Shown one piece after another: positions 16,246-22,985 of a stretch of DNA of 38,265 nucleotides (within the stretch, counting starts at the first letter, position 1; each line of letters begins with the position of its first letter). The notes beneath the pieces were generated by a model that had not been told where the DNA came from, did no database searches, and was given only the letters and a program-made list of their open reading frames with translations. The stretch is from assembly GCA_903919125.1 (NCBI GenBank), contig CAIXGS010000031.1, positions 1-38,265 of the forward strand. The letters run 5' to 3'. The translations under genes and the position numbers were made by a program. This DNA comes from an uncultured Spartobacteria bacterium. Lineage in GTDB: Bacteria; Verrucomicrobiota; Verrucomicrobiia; Chthoniobacterales; Chthoniobacteraceae.

Positions 16246-18300
16246 TTAGTTGGATGGAACAAGGGCGGGGCGGAAACCAGTGCTGAAGTCCCGGAAGCCC
16301 GGGTAGTTCCCGTACCGGAAGGCCGCTCGACAGCAGGCGGCGCCGTCGTTCCAAGCGCCGCCGCGCAACACGCGGATGACGCCCGATGAAGGCCCCGAGG
16401 GATCTGATCCGCTCTGCAATTTGCCGTCATACCAATCCGCGCACCATTCCAACACGTTGCCATGCATGTCGTGAAGCCCCCAAGCATTGGCTTTCTTCGT
16501 GCCTACGTTGTGGGGCTTGCCTGCACTGTTTCCATCATACCAAGCCACTTCCTTGACGGTCCCTTCCGAGTAGAGTCCAGTCTCGCCAGCTCGGCACGCA
16601 TATTCCCACTGCGCCTCCGTAGGCAGGGCGAACTTCCAACCGCTTGGCATGACGCCGCCATTATTCGCCTTCTTGATGAACTCTTGAGCGTCATCCCAAC
16701 TCACATTCTCAACCGGAAGATTAACGCCTTTCGACACACTTGGATCGTTCCCCATCACTGCCTGCCACTGAGCCTGCGTGACCTCTGTCTTCCCCATCCA
16801 GAAGCCTTTACTCAGGGTCACGTTTACCTGATTTCCGTCGACTGGACTGCCCATGATGAAAGCCCCGCTAGGGCAAAACACAAAGGGCATGAGCATTTCC
16901 CCAGCCAACCACACGCCCGCGGTGGCGCCAACCCGCCCAGCACCCAACTCCGCTGTGAGTTTGGCATTGAGCTCAGCCACAGCCACTCGTTCCTCCTCTC
17001 GGCGCTTTGCTTCCGATATCTTATCTAAACCAACGGGTACACCGATCAAAACCGTCAACACGACTAGAGCAATTAAAGCGTTTATCCTTTTTCTCCTAGT
17101 TTCTTTCTCCGCTTTTAACTCTCCCACTAACATCGAATGCCGCCGACTCAGCGCCTCGCCGATGAGGACGCTCCCAGCGTACGCCTGACTGTGCTTTTCA
17201 GCCAGAGCAGCAGCGTCCTTCTTCTTTGATGGCAGCAACGCCTTCACCTCTGCCAGCAGGCGGTTTCTTTCCCCCTCTAACGTCCGCTTGACTTGTGTGG
17301 CGTCAAAGTCCGCCCAGTCCCGGCTTGATATCTTCTTCTCCGTGCGCTCGCCCTCTGCAAACTGTCCCGCGTTTATTTCCCCAACTGCCTTTTCAAACAA
17401 CGCCTTGTCCGAGTGCCACGCAACCTCTGCGGCCTTGAGGATTTTCTCGCACTGGTCTAAATCCTTAAAAATTACCGCGAGTTTTGCATTGAAAGCCTCC
17501 AAAGGCGGATGAGGTTCGACCTCCATTATAAACTGCATCTCATCTGATCCCATGCCTTCGTCGGACAAGGCTTTTAGCGCCTCGTCAGCTTTAGCCCAAA
17601 ACTGAATTATGACCGCATCGAGTTCTGCAGAGTTTTTCCGTTCATCATCCACTCTGCGTAATTGAGCTCGAATCTTATCTAACGCGTTGCTTTCCTCCGT
17701 TCCGGATCGCAGTTTCTTCAAAAAAGAGGAAACTCGCTCTCCAAGCTTTGAGATTTCGCCGCCTTGTGAGCCTGCCCACAGTGCCAACTCACACAACTTT
17801 TGCAGTGCCTCCTTCATTGGGCCGGATCCGAGTTCACTCGTGTTTGCGGCAGCTAAATCCAAAAAAGATTGCTGCAACGTCCCCATGAACCGGATGTCTG
17901 CAAGATCCTCCAACTCAGACTCCACGTCGGACAGGTTGTGCAATCGCTTCTGGACCAAGACACCAAGAAACGCCCCCAATCGGATTCCGGCAATGACTTG
18001 ATTAAAACGGCCAGCCGCCAGATCACGTCCAAAGGATTGAAGCAACCGTTCCATGGCAGCCATGGCTGTGCGGATGGCTTTCTGACGTTCCGCTTTGGAC
18101 TGGGCAGCCTCCCGATGCGCCCGGTCCTCCATCAGGCGGATTTGTTCAATCTGAAGCTTCTGCTGCTCCAGCGCGATCTGCTCCTTTTGCGATTCCAGCA
18201 GCTTACGGGAATTTTTGGCAGCCTCGTTTGCTGCGGATAATTGAGCGGCCGTGGCAAGGTCGCGCATGCCTTGGCGGAAATAATCATTTTGATCAGACAT
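16246..18300 (-). CDS. Membrane-anchored FGE/SUMF1-like protein
   Basis: The protein has about 684 residues from the ATG at 18300 (MSDQNDYFRQGMRDLATAAQ); the frame reaches a GTG at 18330, but that start adds nothing family-like. The N-terminal 400 residues are helical and charged (coiled coil about 15-75 with KEQIALEQQKLQIEQIRLME). One membrane helix follows a RRKR stop near residue 415 (INALIALVVLTVLIGVPVGL). A C-terminal FGE/SUMF1-like domain lies on the far side (about 460-680): GAFIMGSPV, TEVTQAQWQAVMG, PVENVSWDDAQEF, LPTEAQWEYACRAG, DMHGNVLEWCADW, RGGAWNDGAACCRAAFR. The first FGE catalytic cysteine is absent here too. By the positive-inside rule the coiled coil is cytoplasmic, giving a plausible outside-in sensor layout. 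It is first in the same-strand group with the AbiGi-like and secreted FGE-like genes, 437 bp ahead. Confidence 0.8.
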   Translation of the reverse strand: MSDQNDYFRQGMRDLATAAQLSAANEAAKNSRKLLESQKEQIALEQQKLQIEQIRLMEDRAHREAAQSKAERQKAIRTAMAAMERLLQSFGRDLAAGRFNQVIAGIRLGAFLGVLVQKRLHNLSDVESELEDLADIRFMGTLQQSFLDLAAANTSELGSGPMKEALQKLCELALWAGSQGGEISKLGERVSSFLKKLRSGTEESNALDKIRAQLRRVDDERKNSAELDAVIIQFWAKADEALKALSDEGMGSDEMQFIMEVEPHPPLEAFNAKLAVIFKDLDQCEKILKAAEVAWHSDKALFEKAVGEINAGQFAEGERTEKKISSRDWADFDATQVKRTLEGERNRLLAEVKALLPSKKKDAAALAEKHSQAYAGSVLIGEALSRRHSMLVGELKAEKETRRKRINALIALVVLTVLIGVPVGLDKISEAKRREEERVAVAELNAKLTAELGAGRVGATAGVWLAGEMLMPFVFCPSGAFIMGSPVDGNQVNVTLSKGFWMGKTEVTQAQWQAVMGNDPSVSKGVNLPVENVSWDDAQEFIKKANNGGVMPSGWKFALPTEAQWEYACRAGETGLYSEGTVKEVAWYDGNSAGKPHNVGTKKANAWGLHDMHGNVLEWCADWYDGKLQSGSDPSGPSSGVIRVLRGGAWNDGAACCRAAFRYGNYPGFRDFSTGFRPALVPSN

Positions 18301-18431
18301 AAGGTGGCGTGCGTCGGGCATATCATGCACGACGTGCTTTGGGCGAACAGATTCCGTTTGACGGGTTGCAAAATCATAGAGTAACCGAGGGAACGGTTTA
18401 TCGGCTCAGATCCACACGCTTCCATCAAGCC

Positions 18432-18821
18432 ATGCGCAGCACTTCATTCGTCATACTTAGTATCTTCACGCTGCTTTTTACTCACTTGGCGATCGCAGAC
18501 ACAGGGAAGGTTTATTCTGGCAACTCAGGATACGAAATTGCAGGGAGAGTGGAGGATGGCAAGGTGTACTATGGTGGCTCTGGCTACACCGTAGCGGCGC
18601 GGATCGACGGAAATCATATTTACGCGGGGGCGTCCGGCTACACGGTTCTGGCGCGGTTTGAGGGCGGCAAGATCTACGCGGGTGCCTCGGGGTACACAGT
18701 GATCGGACGGGTGGAAGGCCTGACCGTTTACCGAGGTTCGTCTGGGTACACAGTGGCGTGCAGAGGAGAAGGCACTGGAGGAATGTCGCTGGCAGCAGCT
18801 GCAGCTGCGCTGTGTTTGTAG
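18432..18821 (+). CDS. Small secreted protein of five 18-residue repeats
   Basis: From the ATG at 18432 the product is 129 residues: a Sec signal peptide (about 1-22, ending AIA), then five consecutive 18-residue repeats with the pattern G-K-(V/I)-Y-x-G-x-S-G-Y-(T/E)-(V/I)-x-(A/G)-R-(V/I/F)-(E/D)-G, and an alanine-rich tail. The regular aromatic/glycine spacing predicts two beta strands per repeat closing into a five-fold disc or propeller, similar in style to beta-flower proteins. I cannot name a family. An upstream in-frame start at 18309 would bury the signal peptide, so it is rejected. It is divergent from the membrane FGE-like gene, with 131 bp between starts that may hold both promoters. 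Confidence 0.75.
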   Translation: MRSTSFVILSIFTLLFTHLAIADTGKVYSGNSGYEIAGRVEDGKVYYGGSGYTVAARIDGNHIYAGASGYTVLARFEGGKIYAGASGYTVIGRVEGLTVYRGSSGYTVACRGEGTGGMSLAAAAAALCL

Positions 18822-18883
18822 GCGGGACTTCATTTCTACGCCTCCACGCGACCTCACAGTGCATCTCCACTACCTAAAAAAGA

Positions 18884-18911
18884 GGCCGGAAGGGACAGAC
18901 ACTTTTGCCCC
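18884..18911 (+). repeat. GGGACAGACAC core, copy 6, in an exact 28-bp repeat
   Basis: The core is at 18892-18902. The 28 bases are the exact reverse complement of 379-406. This copy bounds the DUF3368/UPF0175 module on its 3' side. Confidence 0.9.
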
Positions 18912-19024
18912 GTCTTCACTTTTGCCCACTTGTTCCCCTGCGACGATACAGCGCGCGCGAGCTGCGAAAACGGAGAGGACAGCAAAATAGGCGTCAGAAC
19001 GTGCGTTGTGACGTCATTGGGTGT

Positions 19025-19519
19025 TCATTCCCCAGCCAAGCGCAGGCACTCGGTACGGAGCCGGGTGCTGATGAAGAGTCCGTTCGCCATAATGCGGTCA
19101 AGTGGCACCCTGACGTCGGTGATCAGCGAGAGCTTTTTAGCTCGGAGTAGCAGGGCACAGGTGCCAGCCACTTCGAAGCCGAAGACATCCATGGCGACAC
19201 GACGTCCCCGCCGTTCGTCCCCGAGCACGCCAGAAATGCCTTGCTCCTTGGCAATCTGTAAAACTGAAGCTTCTCCAGGATCGAGAATCGCGGCCAACAT
19301 CGGATCAAGCGGCGGCGCTGGCAGGATTTCGAAGCTGGACAAGACATTCTCGATTTCCGCCGAGTCACCCGCGTCTTTGGCTCGAAGCTCTGCCGCGACC
19401 GCAGTGGTTGTGAGCACTTTTGGAAACAACCTCGCGAAAAGATGCCCCAAACCCGCCTTGCACAGCGAGATTACCGGGCTGGTGTTGCAGACAACAGCTC
19501 GCTGGAAAAACTCAGACAT
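19025..19519 (-). CDS. DUF3368 PIN-like toxin
   Basis: This 164-residue protein matches the DUF3368 family: VVCNTSPVISLCKAG at the start (Asn12 in the place of the first PIN acid, as is common in the family), DPGEASVLQIA (Glu83), LGDERRGRRVA (Asp101), VAGTCALLLRAKKLSLI, and a C-terminal RLAGE. DUF3368 proteins are PIN-fold nucleases found as toxins next to UPF0175 antitoxins, as here, with an 8-nt overlap (19512-19519). The frame is full length. The module lies between two repeat cores at 18892 and 19921. Confidence 0.85.
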   Translation of the reverse strand: MSEFFQRAVVCNTSPVISLCKAGLGHLFARLFPKVLTTTAVAAELRAKDAGDSAEIENVLSSFEILPAPPLDPMLAAILDPGEASVLQIAKEQGISGVLGDERRGRRVAMDVFGFEVAGTCALLLRAKKLSLITDVRVPLDRIMANGLFISTRLRTECLRLAGE

Positions 19520-19763
19520 GAGCGAACTCTAGCTCCATTTCTTCCTCATCCATGTCAATGACAGCCACGCCGTTCCGGCTAGCCTCATTCAGGAATGCTA
19601 CGCGGCCCATGCCCGCCATCTGGGCAGCCTGCCCGGAGGTGATCTCCCCCAGCTCGAAGTATTTCAAGGCCAGAAGGAACTTGCTGCGCTGTTCCAACTC
19701 CGTTCGGCTCTTTCCCTGCAAGGTCAGACAGGTCGGAAGGTCGATGGCGAGTGTGGCTGTCAT
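19512..19763 (-). CDS. UPF0175 antitoxin
   Basis: The product has 83 residues from the ATG at 19763 (MTATLAIDLP); the frame reaches further upstream, but that part is unlike the family. UPF0175 landmarks are KFLLALKYFELGEITSGQAAQMAGMGRVAFLNEA, broken here as ALKYFELGEITSGQAAQMAG and an F-L-N-E helix, which form a short helix-turn-helix. It would bind and restrain the overlapping DUF3368 toxin and probably repress the operon. Confidence 0.83.
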   Translation of the reverse strand: MTATLAIDLPTCLTLQGKSRTELEQRSKFLLALKYFELGEITSGQAAQMAGMGRVAFLNEASRNGVAVIDMDEEEMELEFAHV

Positions 19764-19837
19764 GCCTCCAGCATAGCCCACGGCCACCCGATCGGCAAGA
19801 AGCCGTCTTTCACTCGTTGATCTCTACAATTTCCATG

Positions 19838-19894
19838 CTACACCAACAGCACCACCAACAGCACCAGCAGCCACGTTCTTTCACGTTCTTTCAT
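19838..19894 (-). CDS. Possible 18-residue hydrophobic peptide, second copy
   Basis: Encodes MKERERTWLLVLLVVLLV followed by TAG. It is the inverted copy of 326-376 and is two codons longer with the same reading frame. It precedes the DUF3368/UPF0175 module on the same strand by 74 bp, so it could be a leader peptide of that operon if translated. Low-complexity triplets make chance preservation possible. Confidence 0.25.
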   Translation of the reverse strand: MKERERTWLLVLLVVLLV

Positions 19895-19935
19895 TTTCTC
19901 AGCGAGGCTAAGACACGCAGGGGACAGACACTTTC
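19838..19935 (-). repeat. Inverted copy of 291-376, with GGGACAGACAC core, copy 7
   Basis: The core is at 19921-19931. Read on the minus strand, the order is core, CGCTGAGAAA block, peptide frame, as on the plus strand at 291-376; differences are two indels of 3-6 nt in the triplet tract, a 6-nt insertion after CTGCGT, and a few substitutions. Confidence 0.9.
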
Positions 19936-19938
19936 TCC

Positions 19939-20214
19939 CCCCTGCAATCCAAAACCATGACACTCGCCGATCGACTCAGAGAAGAAGGCAAACTCGAAGG
20001 CAAACAAGAGGGACTATCCGAGGGACAATTACGCGCTTTCAGAACTGCGGTGTTGCGCGCCGTGGAGATCCGACACGGCGCTTGTCCGGACGGAATCCGC
20101 GAGGCCCTCGAGTCCATCGACGATCCAGCTCGCCTTGAGAGACTCATTGAAAGTGCTTTTCGTTCTGAATCACTCGAAGCCTTCGCGCAAAACCTTTAAA
20201 ATTGCGGAAAAAGG
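19939..20214 (+). pseudogene. Detached 3' fragment of the Rpn nuclease gene
   Basis: A near-identical copy of 9396-9683, lacking one 12-bp unit and with three substitutions (two T to G, one A to G). It keeps an open 80-codon frame from MTLADRLREEG to the stop but none of the nuclease core. Both ends lie close to repeat cores (19921-19931 and 20227-20237), and in the full gene it has a core only on the right (9746). It is a recent segmental copy, probably without function. Confidence 0.9.
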
Positions 20215-20226
20215 TGAGAACCGCAA

Positions 20227-20240
20227 GGGACAGACACTTT
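20227..20240 (+). repeat. GGGACAGACAC core, copy 8
   Basis: AACCGCAAGGGACAGACACT, then TTCACC. It is placed 12 bp after the end of the Rpn fragment and 52 bp before the 3' end of the next gene. Confidence 0.85.
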
Positions 20241-20291
20241 CACCTGAAAAATGCCGGCCGGCGAGGGAGGGCGCGTGCAACCTGATGAAGT

Positions 20292-20837
20292 TTAATAACT
20301 CATCTTCGCAAGGCTGCTGATCGAAAGCGTTTTTTGGTTTAGCAAATTCGCAAGCTCGCGCCCTTCCGCGGAAAGTTCAAATAAGCCGCTCTCGCTGAAC
20401 ATCGCGATAATTTCGTGACTGCGAACATCACCCCCGTTCAGCCGCGACGCGCCGGAGTGGAAAAACTCCGCATAGGCCGGTAACGCGCTAAACTCGGGAA
20501 TCGCAGCGAGGCATTGCCACAGAGAAACGAGCTTTTCTTCATGGTCCAAGCGCGAGGGATCGTCAGATTCATCGACGCAGTTTTTGAAAACACGCAGAAG
20601 CCAGTCCGCAAGTTGCATCCGGTCTTGGACTTGCTGGAATCCGGTGAGCAGCCGTTTTTTGGATCCAAATGAATAATCCCGGCCGTCGTCTCCTTCCAAA
20701 ACCTCCGTCTGGAGCACCTTCACGGCGTCCCGCTTGAATTTCTCAAAAGAGGACGGGGAGAGTTTAGGCAACAGCGCGAAGAGCAACTCTTCCACGGTAA
20801 AAACCACGCCGGAATAAGAATAAACATCGAGTCCCAT
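20292..20837 (-). CDS. Protein of unknown function, 181 residues
   Basis: I do not recognise a family. The start MGLDVYSYSGVVFTVEELLF resembles small alpha/beta proteins of unknown role; the rest is mostly helical and acidic (LLPKLSPSSFEKFKRDAVKV, QLADWLLRVFKNCVDESD, LFELSAEGRELANLLNQKTL). It has no signal peptide or membrane helix. It is complete, with an ATG at 20837, but no clear ribosome site precedes it. It occupies its own interval between repeat cores at 20227 and 21123 together with the truncated coiled-coil frame. Confidence 0.7.
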   Translation of the reverse strand: MGLDVYSYSGVVFTVEELLFALLPKLSPSSFEKFKRDAVKVLQTEVLEGDDGRDYSFGSKKRLLTGFQQVQDRMQLADWLLRVFKNCVDESDDPSRLDHEEKLVSLWQCLAAIPEFSALPAYAEFFHSGASRLNGGDVRSHEIIAMFSESGLFELSAEGRELANLLNQKTLSISSLAKMSY

Positions 20838-20885
20838 AAAGGTTGGATTTTATCGCAAGGCCGATGCCGTCGATTGTCAAAAAGT

Positions 20886-21113
20886 CTAAATCTCAGGAGC
20901 CGCTCCGCCGGTTAATTCAGTGATTTCGACCTTTAACTGGGCGGCTTCTTTTTCCAGCGATTCAACCTCGGCTTCGATCGCCGTGGCCTGATCCCTGGCC
21001 GCTTCTTGGATAAAGCCGGGGCGCTTTTTATTCAACTGATGCAATTCGTAGGCAGGATCCTCCGGCAACGTTTCAAGTGCTTGAAGGGTCGCCAGGATCA
21101 GCGTTTCCAGTGT
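20886..21113 (-). pseudogene. 5'-truncated coiled-coil frame
   Basis: The last 70 or so residues (LATLQALETLPEDPAYELHQ, then a long Glu/Ala/Lys coiled coil ending LTGGAAPEI) read as protein, but the frame has no ATG and its upstream part is translated from the repeat at 21114-21181. I infer a small coiled-coil gene cut off at its 5' end by that repeat. The family is unknown. Confidence 0.45.
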
Positions 21114-21181
21114 GAGACGCAGGGGACAGACACTCCGGTAAAACCCCTGTAAAAAAGGATGTTCTATTTCCAACCTCCGCG
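21114..21181 (+). repeat. ~68-bp dispersed repeat, family B copy 1, with core copy 9
   Basis: Contains the core GGGACAGACAC at 21123-21133 followed by TCCGGTAAAACCCCTG and a run of A before GGATGTTC. It recurs at 22915-22983 with a handful of differences. Confidence 0.85.
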
Positions 21182-21255
21182 TCTCCGCGCCGTGTGATAA
21201 ACTCTTTTTTAGTCGATGCTGAAAAATACCTTAACATTCTCCAGTGCGACCAAAA

Positions 21256-21266
21256 GTGTCTGTCCC
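21256..21266 (+). repeat. GTGTCTGTCCC core, copy 10 (inverted relative to neighbours)
   Basis: The surrounding CAAAAGTGTCTGTCCCCTGC resembles 291-309. It lies 33 bp beyond the 3' end of the PIN_3 toxin gene and is the only copy in 18884-22934 with this orientation. Confidence 0.85.
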
Positions 21267-21298
21267 CTGCGTGTCTCTGCTACGCCCCCGATGACGGC

Positions 21299-21727
21299 TC
21301 AAGGCGTCAACGTCGCGCGCAAGTCCGACAAGAAAGCCACCGGTTCGCAGGTGATGAACTCAGGATAAAACACGCCCACATCCTTCAAATGCTCGTCATA
21401 CGTCACCAGATGCGAGGCGGCTCCGTTGAGCGCCAGCAGAAGGAAGGCCACGTCATCCGCATCTATCGGGTAATGTTGGAAGTGGTAGAACCGGATCGGT
21501 ACTTCCTCGCCGTATTGCAGCAGATCAGCCACGAATCGCTCCACCTTCAGACAATCAATGCCTTTCTTCAGAAGCTTCTCGGCGTATTCCGTCACTACAT
21601 CATCGCTAACCAGCCAAATGAACTCGCCAGAAGTCCATCGCGTGATGACCTCCACATTCGGACTTTGGGGATGCACCGACCGACCGGCAGCCAGCACTAC
21701 ATTTGTATCCAGAACAGCGCGGAGCAC
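21299..21727 (-). CDS. PIN_3 family toxin (COG1569-type)
   Basis: This 142-residue PIN-domain protein has Asp7 in VLDTNVV, Glu47 in VVTEYAEKL, DADDVAFLLLAL (Asp89, Asp91, Asp92) and TYDEHL (Asp111), the acidic set expected of an active nuclease. The start is GTG at 21727, placed so that the first strand (MLRAVLDTNVV) is complete. The likely antitoxin gene ends 9 nt upstream on the same strand. Confidence 0.85.
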   Translation of the reverse strand: MLRAVLDTNVVLAAGRSVHPQSPNVEVITRWTSGEFIWLVSDDVVTEYAEKLLKKGIDCLKVERFVADLLQYGEEVPIRFYHFQHYPIDADDVAFLLLALNGAASHLVTYDEHLKDVGVFYPEFITCEPVAFLSDLRATLTP

Positions 21728-21736
21728 GGGTTGAAC

Positions 21737-22018
21737 TTACAGAGTTTCGGTGATCGCAGCGAAGTTCTGCTCAAAGGCTCGCATTGCCTCAGCGCGATCC
21801 GTTCCCTCAGTCTTCCGCTTCTCCACGAGTGCCCGAGCCCGTTGTACCACGGCCAGAGCCTCAGGGCTGTAGCGTTGCTGACGACGCTCATTCATTGCCA
21901 CCTCCATCCGAATGAAACGCAGCAACCGCTCAGGCAAACCAGGCACTGCCCGTGCCTTCGCCGATAGTTCGGCAGGCAGCTCGAGGAGATCGGTCAATGT
22001 CGCGTCCAACGTGCTCAT
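21737..22018 (-). CDS. Probable antitoxin of the PIN_3 module
   Basis: This 93-residue, mostly helical protein has the pattern LLELPAELSAKARAVPGLPERLLRF near the start (broken here after 20 residues as LLELPAELSAKARAVPGLPE and RLLRFIRMEV) and RYSPEALAVVQRARALVEKR in the middle. Many PIN_3 toxins are preceded by such short helical proteins. The assignment as antitoxin rests mainly on position and size. The ATG at 22018 is clear. Confidence 0.65.
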   Translation of the reverse strand: MSTLDATLTDLLELPAELSAKARAVPGLPERLLRFIRMEVAMNERRQQRYSPEALAVVQRARALVEKRKTEGTDRAEAMRAFEQNFAAITETL

Positions 22019-22128
22019 GGTAGGATATTAACCGGGCCCTAAGATTGCGACAAGGCGAAACAAAGAGCCAAAAGCTATAAGCGCTCCGAATCAGCATGCC
22101 CTCGTGCTTTTAGGCGCTAAAGAAGGTG

Positions 22129-22153
22129 TGAGACGCAGGGGACAGACACGCCG
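22129..22153 (+). repeat. GGGACAGACAC core, copy 11
   Basis: The core is at 22139-22149 and is preceded by GTGTGAGACGCAG, the same left context as at 21110-21122. It separates the PIN_3 module from the MazF/RelB module. Confidence 0.85.
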
Positions 22154-22290
22154 CCGCCGCCTCTCCGCCGCTTGCAAGCAACGCCAGAATTTACCCACGT
22201 TCGGAATGCGGCCATGACGCATTTCCGGCGTTGGGTGTAGTGACTTGTTCGGCAAGGCGAGCAAAGATGGTTCACCAAAGACTTCAGATC

Positions 22291-22614
22291 CTAAACTTCG
22301 AGAGATAACGCAAACCCCAGAGCGCTTCTGATCTGTGATAAATAAGCTTCTGATATATTGCCAAGTTTTCGGTGTAATTCGTGATGCGAAATGGCCTGTA
22401 ACCCTTGCACATTTACAAAGCTCTCAGATTTCAGGAAATTTGGATTACCAATAGCGATCTCGTACTTACTGCCTCTTGAAGATGTTGTAATTGGTGCACA
22501 AATAGCGAGGGCCCTAGGTGGATCTGAATCTTCCCTTGAAAGAACAATCATTGGGCGGACCTTTCCGGCGATTCCCAAATCAACGAGATAAACTTCACCG
22601 GGCTTCGTCGTCAT
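22291..22614 (-). CDS. MazF/PemK-type toxin
   Basis: This 107-residue endoribonuclease of the MazF/PemK fold has PGEVYLVDLG at the start, KVRPMIVLSRED (Arg19-Pro20), a PITTSSRGSKYEI segment, and VNVQGLQAISHHEL. These toxins cut mRNA at short sequence motifs. The full-length frame begins with an ATG inside the end of the upstream antitoxin gene (20-nt overlap, 22595-22614). Confidence 0.88.
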   Translation of the reverse strand: MTTKPGEVYLVDLGIAGKVRPMIVLSREDSDPPRALAICAPITTSSRGSKYEIAIGNPNFLKSESFVNVQGLQAISHHELHRKLGNISEAYLSQIRSALGFALSLEV

Positions 22615-22840
22615 AAAAGGACTCTAAAACGGCGTTGCGCATGGAAGAGGGGAGCAAAATGTCTGAGTTGTCTTCTTTGATTTTGAGCTCGAAAGGTAAC
22701 CCTCTCTGAATTCTGACTTGGTGCAGGAAGATGCGAATTGCATCGGCAGTGGTGAGACCCAACTGACCGAGGATCGCTTCCGAATCCGTTTTAAGGCGGG
22801 AGTCGACCCTAGCGCGAACGAAGGTTTCTTTTAGAGCCAT
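22595..22840 (-). CDS. RelB/DinJ-type antitoxin
   Basis: The product has 81 residues from the ATG at 22840 (MALKETFVRARVDSRLKTDS). It has the RelB/DinJ ribbon-helix-helix pattern: VRARVDSRLKTDSEAILGQL, GLTTADAIRIFLHQV and RGLPFELKI. The C-terminal tail (SSMRNAVLESFYDD) would bind the toxin. The usual partners of this family are RelE or YafQ; here it overlaps a MazF-type toxin. Confidence 0.85.
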   Translation of the reverse strand: MALKETFVRARVDSRLKTDSEAILGQLGLTTADAIRIFLHQVRIQRGLPFELKIKEDNSDILLPSSMRNAVLESFYDDEAR

Positions 22841-22914
22841 GTCCGAATGTGGTCCAAATGTGCCCAAAGCGCAATGTTGATCTTCTGAATGTGCAAATTT
22901 AAATTAGCATTGGA

Positions 22915-22983
22915 GAGACGCAGGGGACAGACACTCCGGTAAAACCCCTGAAAAAAAAGGATGTTCCATTTCCAAACTCCGCC
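22915..22983 (+). repeat. ~68-bp dispersed repeat, family B copy 2, with core copy 12
   Basis: The core is at 22924-22934. It is a near-copy of 21114-21181 and continues directly into the family C repeat at 22986. Confidence 0.85.
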
Positions 22984-22985
22984 TG

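Noticed and set aside
16246-18300. Diversity-generating retroelement with the FGE-like protein as target
   Set aside because: No reverse transcriptase frame and no near-duplicate of the gene's 3' end is present in the window; only the general position and fold fit.
18884-22934. Classical integron cassette array
   Set aside because: No integrase gene, and the sites lack the RYYYAAC and GTTRRRY arms of attC; the core GGGACAGACAC is not palindromic.
18884-22934. CRISPR array from the repeated 11-bp core
   Set aside because: Spacing varies from about 130 to over 1000 bp and the intervals contain genes, so these are not spacers.
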